This document shows positions 10,736 to 22,144 of a stretch of 64,000 nt of DNA, piece by piece; position 1 is the first letter of the stretch, and each line of letters starts with the position of its first letter. This DNA comes from Rheum nobile (Eukaryota; Streptophyta; Magnoliopsida; Caryophyllales; Polygonaceae), in the NCBI GenBank assembly GCA_027886185.1, contig WOAB01000040.1:12214001-12278000 (forward strand), in the 5' to 3' direction. The notes beneath the pieces are model-generated. The model did no database searches. It was given only the letters and a program-made list of their open reading frames with translations, and was not told the origin of the DNA. The translations under genes and the position numbers were made by a program.

Positions 10736-13310
10736 TCCCTAGTGTCGTGCAAGCGATCTTTCATGCCAAAGAAGGATGGCTCGTGTCGCGTGTGTATTGA
10801 TTATCGATCCATCAACCAAATCACCGTCAAGTACCAACATCACATCTCACGCCCTAATGACATGCCAGATGATATCCATGGTGCCACTCTATTCTCCAAG
10901 GTTGATGTCAAGAGTGGCTACCACCAAATCCGAATGCGAGAAGGTGATGAGTAGAAGACGACATTCAAGACGAAGTATGGCATCTATGAGTGGCTTGTCA
11001 TGCCATTCGGCCTCACCAACGCGCCAAACACCTACATGCGCCTCAAGAACCATGTTCTAATGGCGTACTTGGAAAAAATTGTGGTGGTCTACTTCGATGA
11101 CATCCTGGTCTATAGCAAGTCCTAGGAGGACCATGTGGATCATTTGAGGGTCTTGCTCGAGTGCCTTAGCAAGGAGAAGTTGTATGCCAACCTAGCCAAG
11201 AGCACCTTTTGTGCCCCCTCCACCGTCTTCCTTGGCTATGTGGTTGGTCGAGATGGTTTGTGTGTTGATGAAGAGAAAGTATGTGTCATCAAGTAATGGC
11301 CTCTCCCCACCACACCCACCATGGTTAGGTCATTCTTTGGCCTCGTCGACTTCTATAGGCGGTTTGTCCGAGACTTTATTAGCATTGCGGCTCCCTTGCA
11401 TGAGTTGGCCAAGAAGGGCGCCGAGGTCATGTGGAATGACGAGCATGAAGTGGCATTCAACTTGCTCAAGGATCGCCTTTGACACGCTTCACTTCTCTAA
11501 TTGTCCAACTTTGCTAAGACATTCGAGGCGGAGTGTGATGCCTCCAACATTAGCATTGGTGGTGTCCTCCTTCAAGACAAACGCCCCATTCCTTACTTTT
11601 GTGAAAAGCTCTCGGGGGCCACTCTCGGCTACCCCACCTATGAAAAAGAGCTCTAAGCCTTGATCCGGGTATTGAAGACTTGGCAACATTACTTGTGGCC
11701 AAAGGAGTTCATGATCCACTCGGACCACGAGGCCCTCGCCTACCTTCAATGTTAAGCTCGACTCGGCCGACGCCATGCTCGATGGGTGGACTTCATGGAG
11801 ATATTCCCATATGTGGTAAAGCATAAGAAAGGCAATGAAATTGTGGAAGCCGACACCCTTTCTCAGAGGTATGTTCTCCTTTCTCATCTCGATTCTAAGG
11901 TCTTGGGTTTTTCTATCATTAAGTCTCTTTATGCTCAAGATGAATTTTTCAAGCCTAATTTGAGACTTGCACTTTGAAAGGTGATTTTGTGGGCTACTTT
12001 TTGGGTAGGGGTTACCTTTTTTGAGCCGAAAAGCTATGTATCCCCGCCTCCTCCATTAGGCGCCTTTTGATCCAAGAAGCCCATGAGGGGCGTGGCCACT
12101 TTGGGATTGCCAAGACCTTAGCCTCCCTTAAGGAACATTTCTTTTGGCCTAGGATGATCCGCCAAGTAACCAAATTTTGCCAAAGTTATGTCACATGCCA
12201 CAAGGCCAAGGCTAGATATAGTCCCAACGATTTGTACACCCTATTTCCAATACCAGCCACCACTTGGGAGGATATATCCATGGATTACATAAATGGGTTG
12301 CCAACCCCTAAGAAGGGGAGGGATTCCATATTTATGGTGGTTGACCATTTATCCAAGATGGCCCATTTAATCTCTTGTAAGATGACCAACAATGTGTGAG
12401 AGGCCATATCACTTTTCTTCGATCACGTGGTCAAGCTTCATGGAATCCCTCACACCATTGTCTCCGAGAGGGATTCTAAATTTGTGAGCTATTTTCGGAA
12501 GACTTTAAGGGGTAAACTAGGAACCAATCTCCTATTTTCCCCTAGTTTCCACCCGTTAAACCGATGGCCAAACCGAGGTGAGCAACCGCACCCTGCGCCG
12601 TTGGCAAAACTCACTCCATTTTGTTGAGTTTTCTTATTTCTTATAATAGGTCAATGCTTCCCCAAGCTCACTCCCTTTGGGGTCGTCTATGGGCGCAACC
12701 AACTCACCCCATTGGATTTGGCCCCACATCCCATGGGTGCCACAGAGAGCCCCCAAGGCGCCAAGCGCGTCGACTTTGTCCCACGCGGGCTCAACTAGAG
12801 CGTCGTGCCATCCAGTACGAGTGCCAAGCCAAAAAAGGGCGTCGCGCCATCATCTTTGCCCCCAGGGATCTCATTTGGGTCCACTTGCTCCATGAGCGCT
12901 TCGCCACCCGGCGCCCCTCCAAGCTTGACCAACGCAGGAATGGGCCCTTCCGCGTGTTGGAGTGCTTTGGTGACAACGTGTACCGCATCAAACTCCCCGA
13001 TGAATATGGCGTCCATCCCACCTTCAATGTGACGAATCTCACCTTGTATGTGCCCCCCCCCCCCCCCAGAGTTTGATGATGACAGATCGGGGATGATTCA
13101 CAGCCAAGAAGGGGAGAATGATGGCCCTAGAACTTTGACGACGATGGATGAGGAAGACTTGATGAGTGCCAAGTCGACGGGACCCGTGACCCGGGCCTAC
13201 AATCGCGCCATAGCTAAAGCTACTCAATCCATCATCATCAGGAAGCACGCTAGCATTGGCTCATGTCGCGAGTCCCTCACCGTGGTCACCATGGTGACCA
13301 TTACGGACTA
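10736..13310 (+). pseudogene. Ty3/gypsy pol fragment B (RT, RNase H, integrase), decayed
   Basis: The reading begins inside RT: a KKDG...CIDYRSIN block at 10770-10815, then FSKVDVKSGYHQIRM near 10895, MPFGLTNAP near 11000 and the catalytic YFDD near 11090. RNase H remnants follow (about 11400-11870), then integrase with an H2C2-like start near 12070, GHFGIAKTL, a CQSYVTCHKAK block, MDYINGLP and TDGQTEV in a shifted frame near 12560. The C-terminus ends near FNVTNLTLY (13040) and a Gly-Pro-Val-Thr-Arg motif (13180). I see no chromodomain. TAG and TGA stops (e.g. 10954, 11124, 11296) and frameshifts break it. The fingers of RT and everything upstream are missing. Confidence 0.8.
13053..13067 (+). 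repeat. poly-C run of 15
   Basis: A run of 15 C interrupts the end of the integrase-like reading. Such a run is prone to length error in both polymerases and sequencing. Confidence 0.9.
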
Positions 13311-13860
13311 GCCCATCAACATGCTTCGTCATTGCTCCATGGCATGCCCCCAACATCGCACTAGTGCACCCCCGCATGGTACCCCTAGGTGTCACGTGAC
13401 TATCCCATATCCCTTTTCTTTGTTATTGTCTTGCTTTTATGTTGGGAGTATTGCCACTCGTAGTGGACCAAGCCCATTAACTTTAGGCCCATGGCCAAAT
13501 TGTGTAAGACTATTTAAGCACTACATGTGTTCCCTTTCAATTATAGGTTTTAAATAAATATTTAGTTGTGTAGAGTTGAGGTTTTTCTCCTCCCCTAAAC
13601 CCTAGGTCTCACCCTAGTGGTTTCGATCCCTCACTCAATCAATCTCTCTCCCTTCATAGGCCTCATGTCCCCATCACTCCCCAGCTCAAACGCCCCGTGT
13701 TTGAGCCCAGTCGGCACCGCGCTCCAGTGAAGCACCTCACACATATAACCTCACTTTGAGGTTATATGGCCGTCGCGCCCCTAGGGAGTGCTCCGCCCTT
13801 AGAACCTCACTTTGAGGTTATTCCTCTACTGCGCTCTAGAGACGCTCCTAGGAATAAGAT
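13311..13860 (+). other. probable LTR or 3' region of pol fragment B, with two hairpins
   Basis: The stretch has a TATTTAAG box near 13513, AAATAAAT near 13552 and pyrimidine-rich DNA, which would suit an LTR, but there is no second copy to prove it. Two near-identical inverted repeats of the form AACCTCACTTTGAGGTT lie at about 13750 and 13804, roughly 54 bases apart. Confidence 0.35.
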
Positions 13861-14914
13861 CCAACCAAGGAGTCGTGAGGGAATCTCTTGCTTACGCCAC
13901 AGTCCGAGCCAACACACCTGAGGCGCCTCCTCACCGGGGCGTTTTGCATCATATTTGAGAATGAAGTTTTGTTGCAGACAGGTCTTATAATGTAACATGC
14001 AGAGTGGCCTCTCACCACACGATGGAGTCTTCCAACGGCCCAGATCGGGCGACTCCACCAGATCAACAATAGAGACGTGTGCACCATATGAAGAAAAAAA
14101 AACAGTGGCAATGTCGTAACTTTCACAAAACATGAAACAGAAGGACATACCTAATTACCTACCCTTAACCGCTTAAACTACAAAACTCTTCGACATTGAA
14201 CTTCCTCCAAACACTCTCTTCGTATTTCGATTGAAGTCAAAAAACTCAAACAAAATCTCGTGTTCATACATACAAAATCAACCAAACAAACAACGAAAAT
14301 TGAGGTAGAAACAACTGCGAGAAGCAATCGAAAGAAGAATATCGTGAGTCTTATCACATTGAAGCAGTAACAAAGCGTCGTTCGTAGAAGAAACTTCAAA
14401 ACACATTTGAATCAAAAATTTCAAACAACAAAGAGATCAACCAAAGGAGAAACACCGAATCCGAAGGAGAAGATAATATCACATGAATTTCTTGCCTTCT
14501 ACTAGTTCAAGTTTCGGATTTTAACCAAAAAAGAAGAAGTTTGATGAACTGTCCAAGAAATATAAGGTTTACTGGATTATTTTGACATGGACAGTCACGT
14601 GTGAGTTCAGATTATATGGTTGTGTGTATCAATTAGGTGTTGATTTGTTACGTATTGTTGTCTTGTTGATTATATGGTTTAGTAATTTCCAAAATTTCGA
14701 TTGTTTATCATTGATTTTGTATGAGATTTATGGGGTAATTGTTTGAAATGTGATAAAATTTCAAGTTCTAGGGTTTATGTTTGCACAAATCCGCCATTAA
14801 AGATCATATCCCCAACCGATCAACCCTTTTTCTTAATACCCGACTAAATCTCATCATCCCTGATTGAGAGTTGTGTGCATTTGTTTGAGATTTGATGGAT
14901 TTAAACTTCTTGGG
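13861..14914. other. unassigned flank of element C
   Basis: No protein family is recognisable. A short lysine-rich reading (PKKKKFDELSKKYK) near 14527-14568 is followed by a possible GT donor, but a stop precedes it. It may be part of the left end of the putative Mutator-like element discussed for 17.5-47.5 kb. A block near 14031-14045 (TCCAACGGCCCAGA) resembles, in inverse orientation, 47440-47455. Confidence 0.3.
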
Positions 14915-15371
14915 TGATGCGGTCATGTCCTGCCATCAGATGGTCCACTAAGAGTCGGGGACGACCGAGACCATGTTGTCCTCCCTGGAGTAGGACTTAG
15001 CATAGTTTATTATATATTTCCTTATTATTAGCGATTGCTTGTTTTAGTATGTTTCCCTTTTATGCATTTTCTATTTCGGGTGTGCGCTCCTCTTATGCTT
15101 AAGAGTGCCGACCCATTAGTTAGAATAAGGCCCAAGCCCATTAGGATTTTGGCTGAGCTCTTTGGCTATAAGTAGCCACCTTGTACTTCATTTCTAATTA
15201 CGTTGAAATAAAAGCTTAAGCCTCAGTTGAGATTATCTCCTCCCTTAAGCCTTCAACGTCACCCTTGTTACTTGTCCCAAATCTATCCCAAACACAACCC
15301 ATTGGCGATCCCGGTGAATTGCTCGATCTAGATCTGTGCGCGAGACGAGTCGAACCCGTCGATTCGTATCA
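14915..15371 (+). repeat. element C 5' LTR
   Basis: TGATGCGGTC...TTCGTATCA, 457 bases, paired with 17043-17490. It contains a TATAAGTAGCC box (about 15168) and AATAAAAGC (about 15207), giving a plausible short U3-R-U5 layout. The two LTRs differ by scattered substitutions and small indels. Confidence 0.9.
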
Positions 15372-15373
15372 AC

Positions 15374-15386
15374 TGGTATCAGAGCG
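15374..15386 (+). other. element C primer-binding site
   Basis: TGGTATCAGAGCG directly follows the 5' LTR and matches the initiator-Met tRNA 3' end. Confidence 0.85.
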
Positions 15387-15454
15387 CCAGTCGATCGAGC
15401 CACCCAAGTCGCCATCTCCGCCACACCAAACCAGTTCGTCCTCTACACCTCCAT

Positions 15455-15840
15455 CTGCGACACCTCAGGAGAATTGCCATAACCTTCTGCTCACTCAATA
15501 TTTTGGTCTGAAAGTTTGAGAAGGCAAACTAGACTCGTAAATCTAACTCCTCGAGTTGGAATTATCGCATTTGGATTCCTGAGCAGGGAGAACGAAGTTT
15601 TATAAGACGGACCAACGCCCAGGAATTCTTCCTGCGCCGCCCTCGGTCTTCTCAGATCTGCGACACTTCAGGAGAATTGTCATAACCTTCGGCTCACTCA
15701 ATATTTTGGTCTGCAATTTTGAGGAGGCAAACTAGACTCGTAGATCTAACTCCTCCAGTTAGAATCATCGCATTTGGATTCCTGAGCAGGGAGAATGAAT
15801 TTTTTCAAGTCGGACCAACGCCCAGGAATTCTCAGATCTG
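15455..15840 (+). repeat. tandem duplication in element C leader, period about 203
   Basis: The segment starting CTGCGACACCTCAGG at 15455 repeats from 15658 with about 90% identity by eye, including TCACTCAATATTTTGGTCTG and GGACCAACGCCCAGGAATTC. It lies between the primer site and gag. Confidence 0.85.
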
Positions 15841-16255
15841 CCTCGCCGCCTTCACAGTAGCAGACCTGACGACGCTCTTCTTCGTCTCCAATCTGCCAGA
15901 TCTACGGCCTCCATCCATCGCTCCGGCCGCTCGCTTCCCACCGCCGGCCACGCCCAGGCGCCGCCACTTCTCCTGCTGTGCTGCGATCTGTGTCGCTACT
16001 GTCGGCCTCACTTCGCCTTCGTCTCCACTGCGCCCCCGCTCGACCAGATCTGCCGCCTTCGTCTCCACCCCGCCACCGCTGGCTTCCCGACGTCAGACCC
16101 ACCGCCGGCCACGCCCAGCCGCCGCCACTGCCCCTGATATGCTGCGTATGTGTTGAGTGGCTGCTTGCACAAGCAGCCCTAGGGTTACAAAAAAAAAAAG
16201 GTTGTTGCTGTTACAAAAAAAAAAAGAGAAGAAAGAGAAATCAGCCAAATTCGAC

Positions 16256-17116
16256 ATGGCATGTCGACTCTCAGATTGGCGCCCTCCCGATACCCACTTG
16301 CGTCGTCGACGTTTTGCTGGATATGAAGGAGAGTTCCTAGAGTGGTTCCGGCACATGGCTTACTACTTTAGCCAACGAGACTACGACCAAGACGAGTAGT
16401 GTGACGTCGCAATCAGTTGTCTCACTGGCTACGCCCTTGACTGGTGGTTTCGTGTAGAGGATTATCGCCGGACCCGTGGTTGGCAACCCGTCATCACTTG
16501 GGAGCCAATTGTTTATGTTATGACCCGACACTTTGCTCCGAGTGTTGATCCAGTAGCCTACGCCGCCCACTCAAAGCAACGGACCAGACCGTACCTTGAG
16601 CGCGTCTCTGCACGTATCCCAGTGCGCTCTTCTGAGGGATTCCCTGAACGCACCCCAATGCGCATCACGGTGATCCTTCCCCCAGCTCCGATACCCCCTA
16701 TTGCGCTCATCCCTGCTACGACGCCAACCGCACCAACCGCTTCCGCACCAGCACCCAATCCTGAGATCACTCCAACTCCAACTGTCGTGCCTCCGGAGCC
16801 AGCGCCCACCAGGCCGCCCCCTCTGATCATATCGGCACCCACTTCGATGGTCCCCATGGTGTTGGACGTGCCTTTCCTCGTTCCCGTGCCCATGACTTGT
16901 GAGTCTTTCATTTTGGCTCCTTCAATGGACATTACGCATCAACCATTCCGATGTATATGGTCCTTTACATGTGTTGATCGACTGTTCACCCTTGTGCCTA
17001 CATGTTCGAAGCGGGGACGCTTCGATTCTAAGGGAGGGAGAATGATGCGGTCCTGTCCCGCCATCAGATGGTCCACTAAGAGTTGGGGACGACCGAGACC
17101 ATGGCGTCCTCCCTAG
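16256..17116 (+). pseudogene. element C gag-like protein with proline-rich tail, one in-frame stop
   Basis: The frame starts at Met 16256 (an in-frame Met at 16157 is less likely). The first 110 residues match a Ty3/gypsy gag core: a WFRHMAYYF block, then an AISCLTGYALDWW block, TRGWQPVITW, and an HFAP end. A proline/alanine/threonine-rich region of about 120 residues replaces the usual zinc knuckle; I see no CX2CX4HX4C. A TAG at 16397-16399 splits the frame. The frame runs through the polypurine tract into the 3' LTR and stops at 17116. Confidence 0.7.
17029..17042 (+). other. element C polypurine tract
   Basis: TAAGGGAGGGAGAA lies immediately 5' of the 3' LTR and would prime plus-strand DNA synthesis. 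Confidence 0.85.
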
Positions 17117-17490
17117 AGTAGGACTTAGCATAGTTTATTATACATTTCCTTATTATTAGCGATTGCTTGTTTTAGTATGTTTCCATTTTATGCATTTTCT
17201 ATTTCGGGTGTGCGCTCCTCTTATGCTTAAGAGGGTCGACCCATTAGTTAGAAGACCAAGCCCATTAGGATTTTGGCTGAGCTCTTTGGCTATAAGTAGC
17301 CACCTTGTACTTCATTTCTCCGTTGAAATAAAAGCTTAAGCCTCAGTTGAGATTATCTCCTCCCTTAAGCCTTCAACTTCACCCTTGTTACTTGTCCCAA
17401 ATCTATCCCAAACACAACCCATTGGCGATCCCGGTGAATTGCTCGATCTAGATCCGTGCGCGAGATGAGTCGACCCTTCGATTCGTATCA
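17043..17490 (+). repeat. element C 3' LTR
   Basis: 448 bases, the partner of 14915-15371. A short deletion near 17312 (TTCATTTCTCCG in place of a longer run) explains most of the length difference. Confidence 0.9.
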
Positions 17491-17524
17491 TTGGGTTTAT
17501 TTGTTGGACAGATCCGGTATGAAT

Positions 17525-18530
17525 ATTGTTGATATTCATACGGGATCAGTTTTGGTGTTATTTGTATTGTTTGCAATTGATATTCAAATTGTTTGATGTG
17601 ATATTCATACAAATGCTTTTGATATTCATGTTGGATGTAGGTTTCATGATCCGTGTAGTTGATATTCAAATTCATGATGTGATATTCAATAAAATGTTGT
17701 TGATATTCATGTTGAATCAGTTTTGGTATTTTATTGGTGTTGTTTGTACTGTTTGCAATTGATATTCAAATTGTTTGATGTGATATTCATACAAATGATT
17801 TTGATATTCATATTGAATGTAGGTTTGATGCTCTAACTAGTTGATATTCAAATTCTACGATTTGATATTTACTATAATGTTGTTGATATTCATGTTGGAT
17901 CAATTTTGGTGTTTCATTGGTGTTGTTTGTACTGTTTGCAATTGATATTCAAATTCTACGATTTGAAATTCACTATAATGTTGTTGATATTCATGTTGGA
18001 TCCATTTTGGTGTTTCATTGGTGTTGTTTATACTGTTTGCAATTGATATTCAAATTCTACGATTTGATATTCATTACAATGTTGTTGATATTCATGTTGG
18101 ATCAGTTTTAGTGTTTCATTGGTGTAGTTTGTAATGTTTTTATATGATATTCAAATTGTTTGATGTGATATTCATACAAATGCTTTTGATATTCACGTTG
18201 GATGTAAGTTTCATGATCTGAGTAGTTGATATTCAAATTTTATGATGTGATATTCACTATAATGTTATTGATATTCATGTTGAATCAGTTTTGGTGTTTT
18301 GTTGGTGTTGTTTGTACTGTTTGCAATTGATATTCAAATTGTTTGATGTGATATTCATAAAAATGCTTTTGATATTAATGTTGGATGTACGTTTCATAAT
18401 GTTGTTGATATTCATATTGGATCAGTTTTGGTGTTTTATTGGTGTTGTTTTTATTGGGTGCAATTGATATTCAAATTGATTGATGTGATATTTGTACAAA
18501 TGCTTTTGATATTCATGTTCGATCAGTTTT
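17525..18530 (+). repeat. GATATTCA-type minisatellite with higher-order pattern
   Basis: The block TTGATATTCATGTTGGATCA plus TTTTGGTGTTTCATTGGTG recurs near 17528, 17700, 17885, 17986, 18086, 18269, 18410 and 18507. Spacing alternates between about 100 and about 180 bases. Inside each unit GATATTCA recurs several times in either a ...CAAATT or a ...CATGTT context. Short open frames here are repeat artefacts. Confidence 0.9.
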
Positions 18531-18850
18531 AGGGTTTAGGATTTATAGTTTGGGGTTTAGGGTTTAGGGTTTATGATTTATAGTTTACGGTTTAGGATTT
18601 ATTAGTTTAAGGATTAGGGTATAGGGTTTATTGGTTTAGGGTTTATTGGTTTTAGGGTTTAGGGTTTATTGGTTTAGTGTTTAGGGGTTAGGATTTAGGT
18701 TTAGGGCTTAGGATTTAATTGTTTATGGTTTAGGGTTTGTTGGTTTATCGTTTAGGGTTTATTGGTTTACAATTTAGGGTATAGGGTTTAGTATTTAGGG
18801 TTTAGGTTTAGGGTTTAGGATTTATTGGTTTAGGGTTAATTGGTTTAGGG
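18531..18850 (+). repeat. degenerate telomere-like repeats (TTTAGGG family)
   Basis: About 320 bases consist almost only of GGTTTAGGGTTTA and variants such as GGTTTATTGGTTTA. The G-rich strand is the plus strand throughout. It directly abuts the GATATTCA minisatellite. Motif decay and an internal position argue against a true chromosome end. Confidence 0.85.
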
Positions 18851-18964
18851 ATTTTTTGATATAGAATTACGTTCAAGTATACATAGAACATGTAGAGTTC
18901 TTTTTCTCTGTTATATCCTTAAATATCAATAATCACGTTTTTGTTGTTGATATTCATGTGTACT

Positions 18965-19213
18965 TTGATGATATTCAGGAATCTAGACGCAAAGTTCAGC
19001 GATTTTTCCAACAAGAAGCCCAAAATTCTAAACAAGAAGTGGCGTGACGATAAAAATAAGATTGATTGTGGGGCATTCGCATATGCCATGTGGGCACACC
19101 TAGGTCAAGGTGTAAAGTATTGTAAAACTGCATTCAAGCATAATTTATCAAAGTACATTATTGGATATTCTTTGAAGTTATATCAATGTTTTCAAATGAT
19201 CTTACCAGTGTAA
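18965..19213 (+). pseudogene. possible Ulp1-like C-terminal exon fragment
   Basis: After a TTCAG acceptor-like sequence the frame reads a basic stretch and then NKIDCGAFAYAMW. The Asp-Cys-Gly with a hydrophobic tail looks like the catalytic Cys region of C48/Ulp1 proteases, and the 21.95 kb gene has a related but damaged NKINSKVYAMRHME. I see no other Ulp1 blocks around it, so this is a tentative call. Confidence 0.35.
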
Positions 19214-20395
19214 AACACAACAATCGTAACTCTATGCACGACGTATCCATGAATATCAAATTTAACTCAATGAATGTCGTACACAAATTCATGAATACTA
19301 TCAATTTAGCTAAAGTGAATGTATGAAACACGGATCTTATTATCAAACATACAAGTTTTCCTTGCAATTTTTCATACCGTATGTTTGAAAAATCACTTAT
19401 AAGTTCATAAAAATACAAACACAAATCCAATCATAGTAATACAAACATGCAAACTTTGATAGGCAAATCATAAATTTATGGATCACGTATATGAATATCT
19501 AGTATATTAGGATAAGAATATCAGATCATATATAACACATTCCCAATGCTTATTAATGCAAAATGTGTGAATATCGCTACTTAATAAATAAATATCTAGA
19601 ATAAGAATACAAATATCTAAACTACAGGTCTTCTTTGCAAGTCCTATGGTCATGTCTCGCATACTTGTTGCACCTCTTGTATTTCATCAATCATGGCCTT
19701 CTTCATTTTGAATATGTCTTAACAATTCCTGAATATCATCAATAAGAATATGCATATCAATACAATGCGAAGGATCATGAAGGAACGTGATAATAATATG
19801 CATGTCCTTAATCAATTTCTACTAAGTGCATATATATTCACAGACTGTGAATATCAACATGAATACGACAGAACATGAACAAGACTAATAAATATTCAAA
19901 AAACCATGAACGATATTCACAAATTTAGTGTCGGTATGCACAATGTTCACTTTCAACTAAGTAGATGCGTAATCAACATAGCGAATACGAATACACAATT
20001 CTTGAATATCAATTATAAAACAGTGCATATTGTACATATCTTGATATTCAAAAACCAAAGAACGATGTTCAAAATTTTACATATTGATATGCACGAAATT
20101 TCATTGAATATGCGTATGAACTAAAATCACAATGGCTTGCATATGGCTTTAATTACAGTATCCGACTATCATAACATATGGTATGCATATCAAATCAAAG
20201 CAGACGAACATAAATCCATACAACATCAAAACCCTAAATCCATTAAGTCATAATCGATGTGCAATGAAATAGGCATGGATTATATAATAATCATTAAGGT
20301 TCATATATTGCAAATATGAGGTTCATGAATGTATTCTTTGGGGTTCATACTGTAAAATAACTAAATAGGTTTTTTCCTATAATATCATATTGTAT
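19214..20395. other. AT-rich stretch with dispersed GAATATC/GATATTC motifs
   Basis: No protein is supported. TGAATATC, GATATTCA and related words occur roughly every 50-80 bases, now in both orientations. From about 20298 the word GGTTCAT begins to appear. It probably forms the 5' flank or an intron of the Ulp1-like gene. Confidence 0.5.
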
Positions 20396-22144
20396 TATCT
20401 AACTTGTTGTTCTCTTAAAATGAGAAAGGAAATGGTAAGCGCAAGGAGAAAGTAGTTGAACTGGATGAACAACCGGTGGAAAAGAATAAAGAACAAAAGG
20501 TTGGTGAAGCACAGACACAAAAATATGTTTTTATTAGTGTGCATTATAATTTTTATTGGCTTTAAACATTTGACATGACGCATGAGAAAGGGAAAAAGCA
20601 AACTCACAAGTATAGACACGCGGGTTGATGCAATTACATGGCCAAGGCATAAGAAGTTGGTTGAAACACTAAAGAGCTCGTACAAAAATAGAACCGTAGA
20701 CATCTTGGCGAAGCCAAATGAGGAGCAAAAAGTTGTTTGTGAGTATGTGGACCACAAGTGTTTTGATGATTGGTGAGTTTGGTTTTTTTTCTTAATGCTC
20801 ATCTCAAATTCAATTACTACAACATACGCTCTACTAGTGAAGACTAATGTAAGGAATATTATTTTTTGAATAGTGAGGTAATGTTCAAGCACGGGATACA
20901 TAAAACTACGAGGATTGAGTTCAGTACCATGGAATTGGATGTGCACTACAAGGTAGTTGATGCTTGGACTAGTGTTTTGAACTACAATGAACAAGCAAGA
21001 AGCAGCAACAAGACAAACAGGACCTTCATATACGTCTACCACATGGTAAGAGTTTGTTCAGCGTGATCCTTTAAGAAATATTAAACTATCTCTATTCGGT
21101 TCATATATATGCATTCATGTTGCATTGTTTTATATGATGAAAGTGAATGGCTTGTGAAAATACTGAAATAGGAAACTGGAAAATTGTGGTTTAGTTAAGT
21201 TGTTGTATTGACGAATGATTTTTGCATGTGTGGTTCAAGAATTTATTTTGTAAGGTTCACACTGATTGAATTGTAGGTTCATGAACTCATGTTTGCATGG
21301 CATATGGGGGATTGTCATACACGTGAGAGGTTCATATATGATGGACTCCAGGTTCATAAATTTGTGGATAAAAATGATAACCAAACATGTGTATTTTAAA
21401 ACAGGCAATACGGATGAAGAACGCATTCCTCGAGTTTATGAAAAATACGGATCAAGCTGTGGGGCTGGTACATGGACGGATGATGAAAGACATCGACATG
21501 GTAATCATTAACACAAGAAAGTGCATATCTATTTTTCCAGTAAAATGTATATATGTCTAATAAATGATGTGCTTGTAGGTTCTTGTACATGTCTTGTCGA
21601 ACAATGATCACTATTATGTGATCTCATTCAACATAAAGAATGGTACAATACATGTACTAGACAATGTGCACAACGATGGTAGGATGAAACTCTATGCATA
21701 CACAATACATAAGTTGGTAAGGGCGCAAGAACATTCAATTGGTTAGTTTATCAGTTTTGTTGGTCTAACCATACAAGTGAACTAACGACCACAAATTATT
21801 TGTTGTTTTTTTATTCAGGCGGAGCTAGTTGCGGGTTACCTAAGCACGACAAGGTTGTACAAGAGAGTCAAGACAGTGTAAGTTGCGGAGAAAAAGGCAT
21901 CAATGGTTCAGCTAACATGGGTGAAACCGGCGACAAGATAAACTCTAAAGTTTATGCAATGAGGCATATGGAGATGTTTATAGGAACACCGACTGAGTCA
22001 TGGGAGGACAAAATGACAAAGAAAAACAAGAAGAAGTGCATCGAAGCATTAAGGACAGAATACATGCATGTCATTATTACCTCGGACGTCAATAACATGA
22101 AGACTGAGGCAATGCAGAGGATCGGGAACAACAAGAATGAATGA
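20396..22144 (+). pseudogene. Ulp1-like (peptidase C48) gene, five or six exons, catalytic Cys lost
   Basis: Ulp1 proteases cleave SUMO-like modifiers, and plant Mutator-like elements often carry such genes. Exons with consistent GT/AG sites and phases are about 20582-20772, 20874-21045, 21405-21500, 21579-21716 and 21819-22144. A Lys-rich exon may lie near 20410-20495. The fourth holds SNNDHYYVISF (catalytic His) and TIHVLDN (Asp). The last reads VYAMRHMEMF, typical of the segment after the active Cys. Where Asp-Cys-Gly is expected near 21945 the sequence reads INSK in a shifted frame, so the nucleophile is missing. It is convergent with the FAR1-like gene at 23224. Introns carry GGTTCAT words. 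Confidence 0.7.

Larger units (their letters stand above)
14915..17490 (+). mobile_element. element C: small gag-only LTR retrotransposon (TR-GAG type)
   Basis: It is complete: two LTRs (14915-15371 and 17043-17490), a primer site, a gag frame, a polypurine tract and the 5-base TSD TTGGG (14910-14914 and 17491-17495). At 2.58 kb it has no room for protease, RT or integrase. It must have been mobilised by enzymes supplied in trans, which matches the described TR-GAG class of non-autonomous plant LTR elements. Confidence 0.9.

Noticed and set aside
16558..16932. Minus-strand Gly-rich frame of 124 residues
   Set aside because: It is the shadow of the proline-rich gag tail on the plus strand.
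20395..21042. 215-residue minus-strand frame
   Set aside because: It overlaps exons of the Ulp1-like gene on the plus strand, which have splice sites and family motifs; the minus frame is hydrophobic and featureless.
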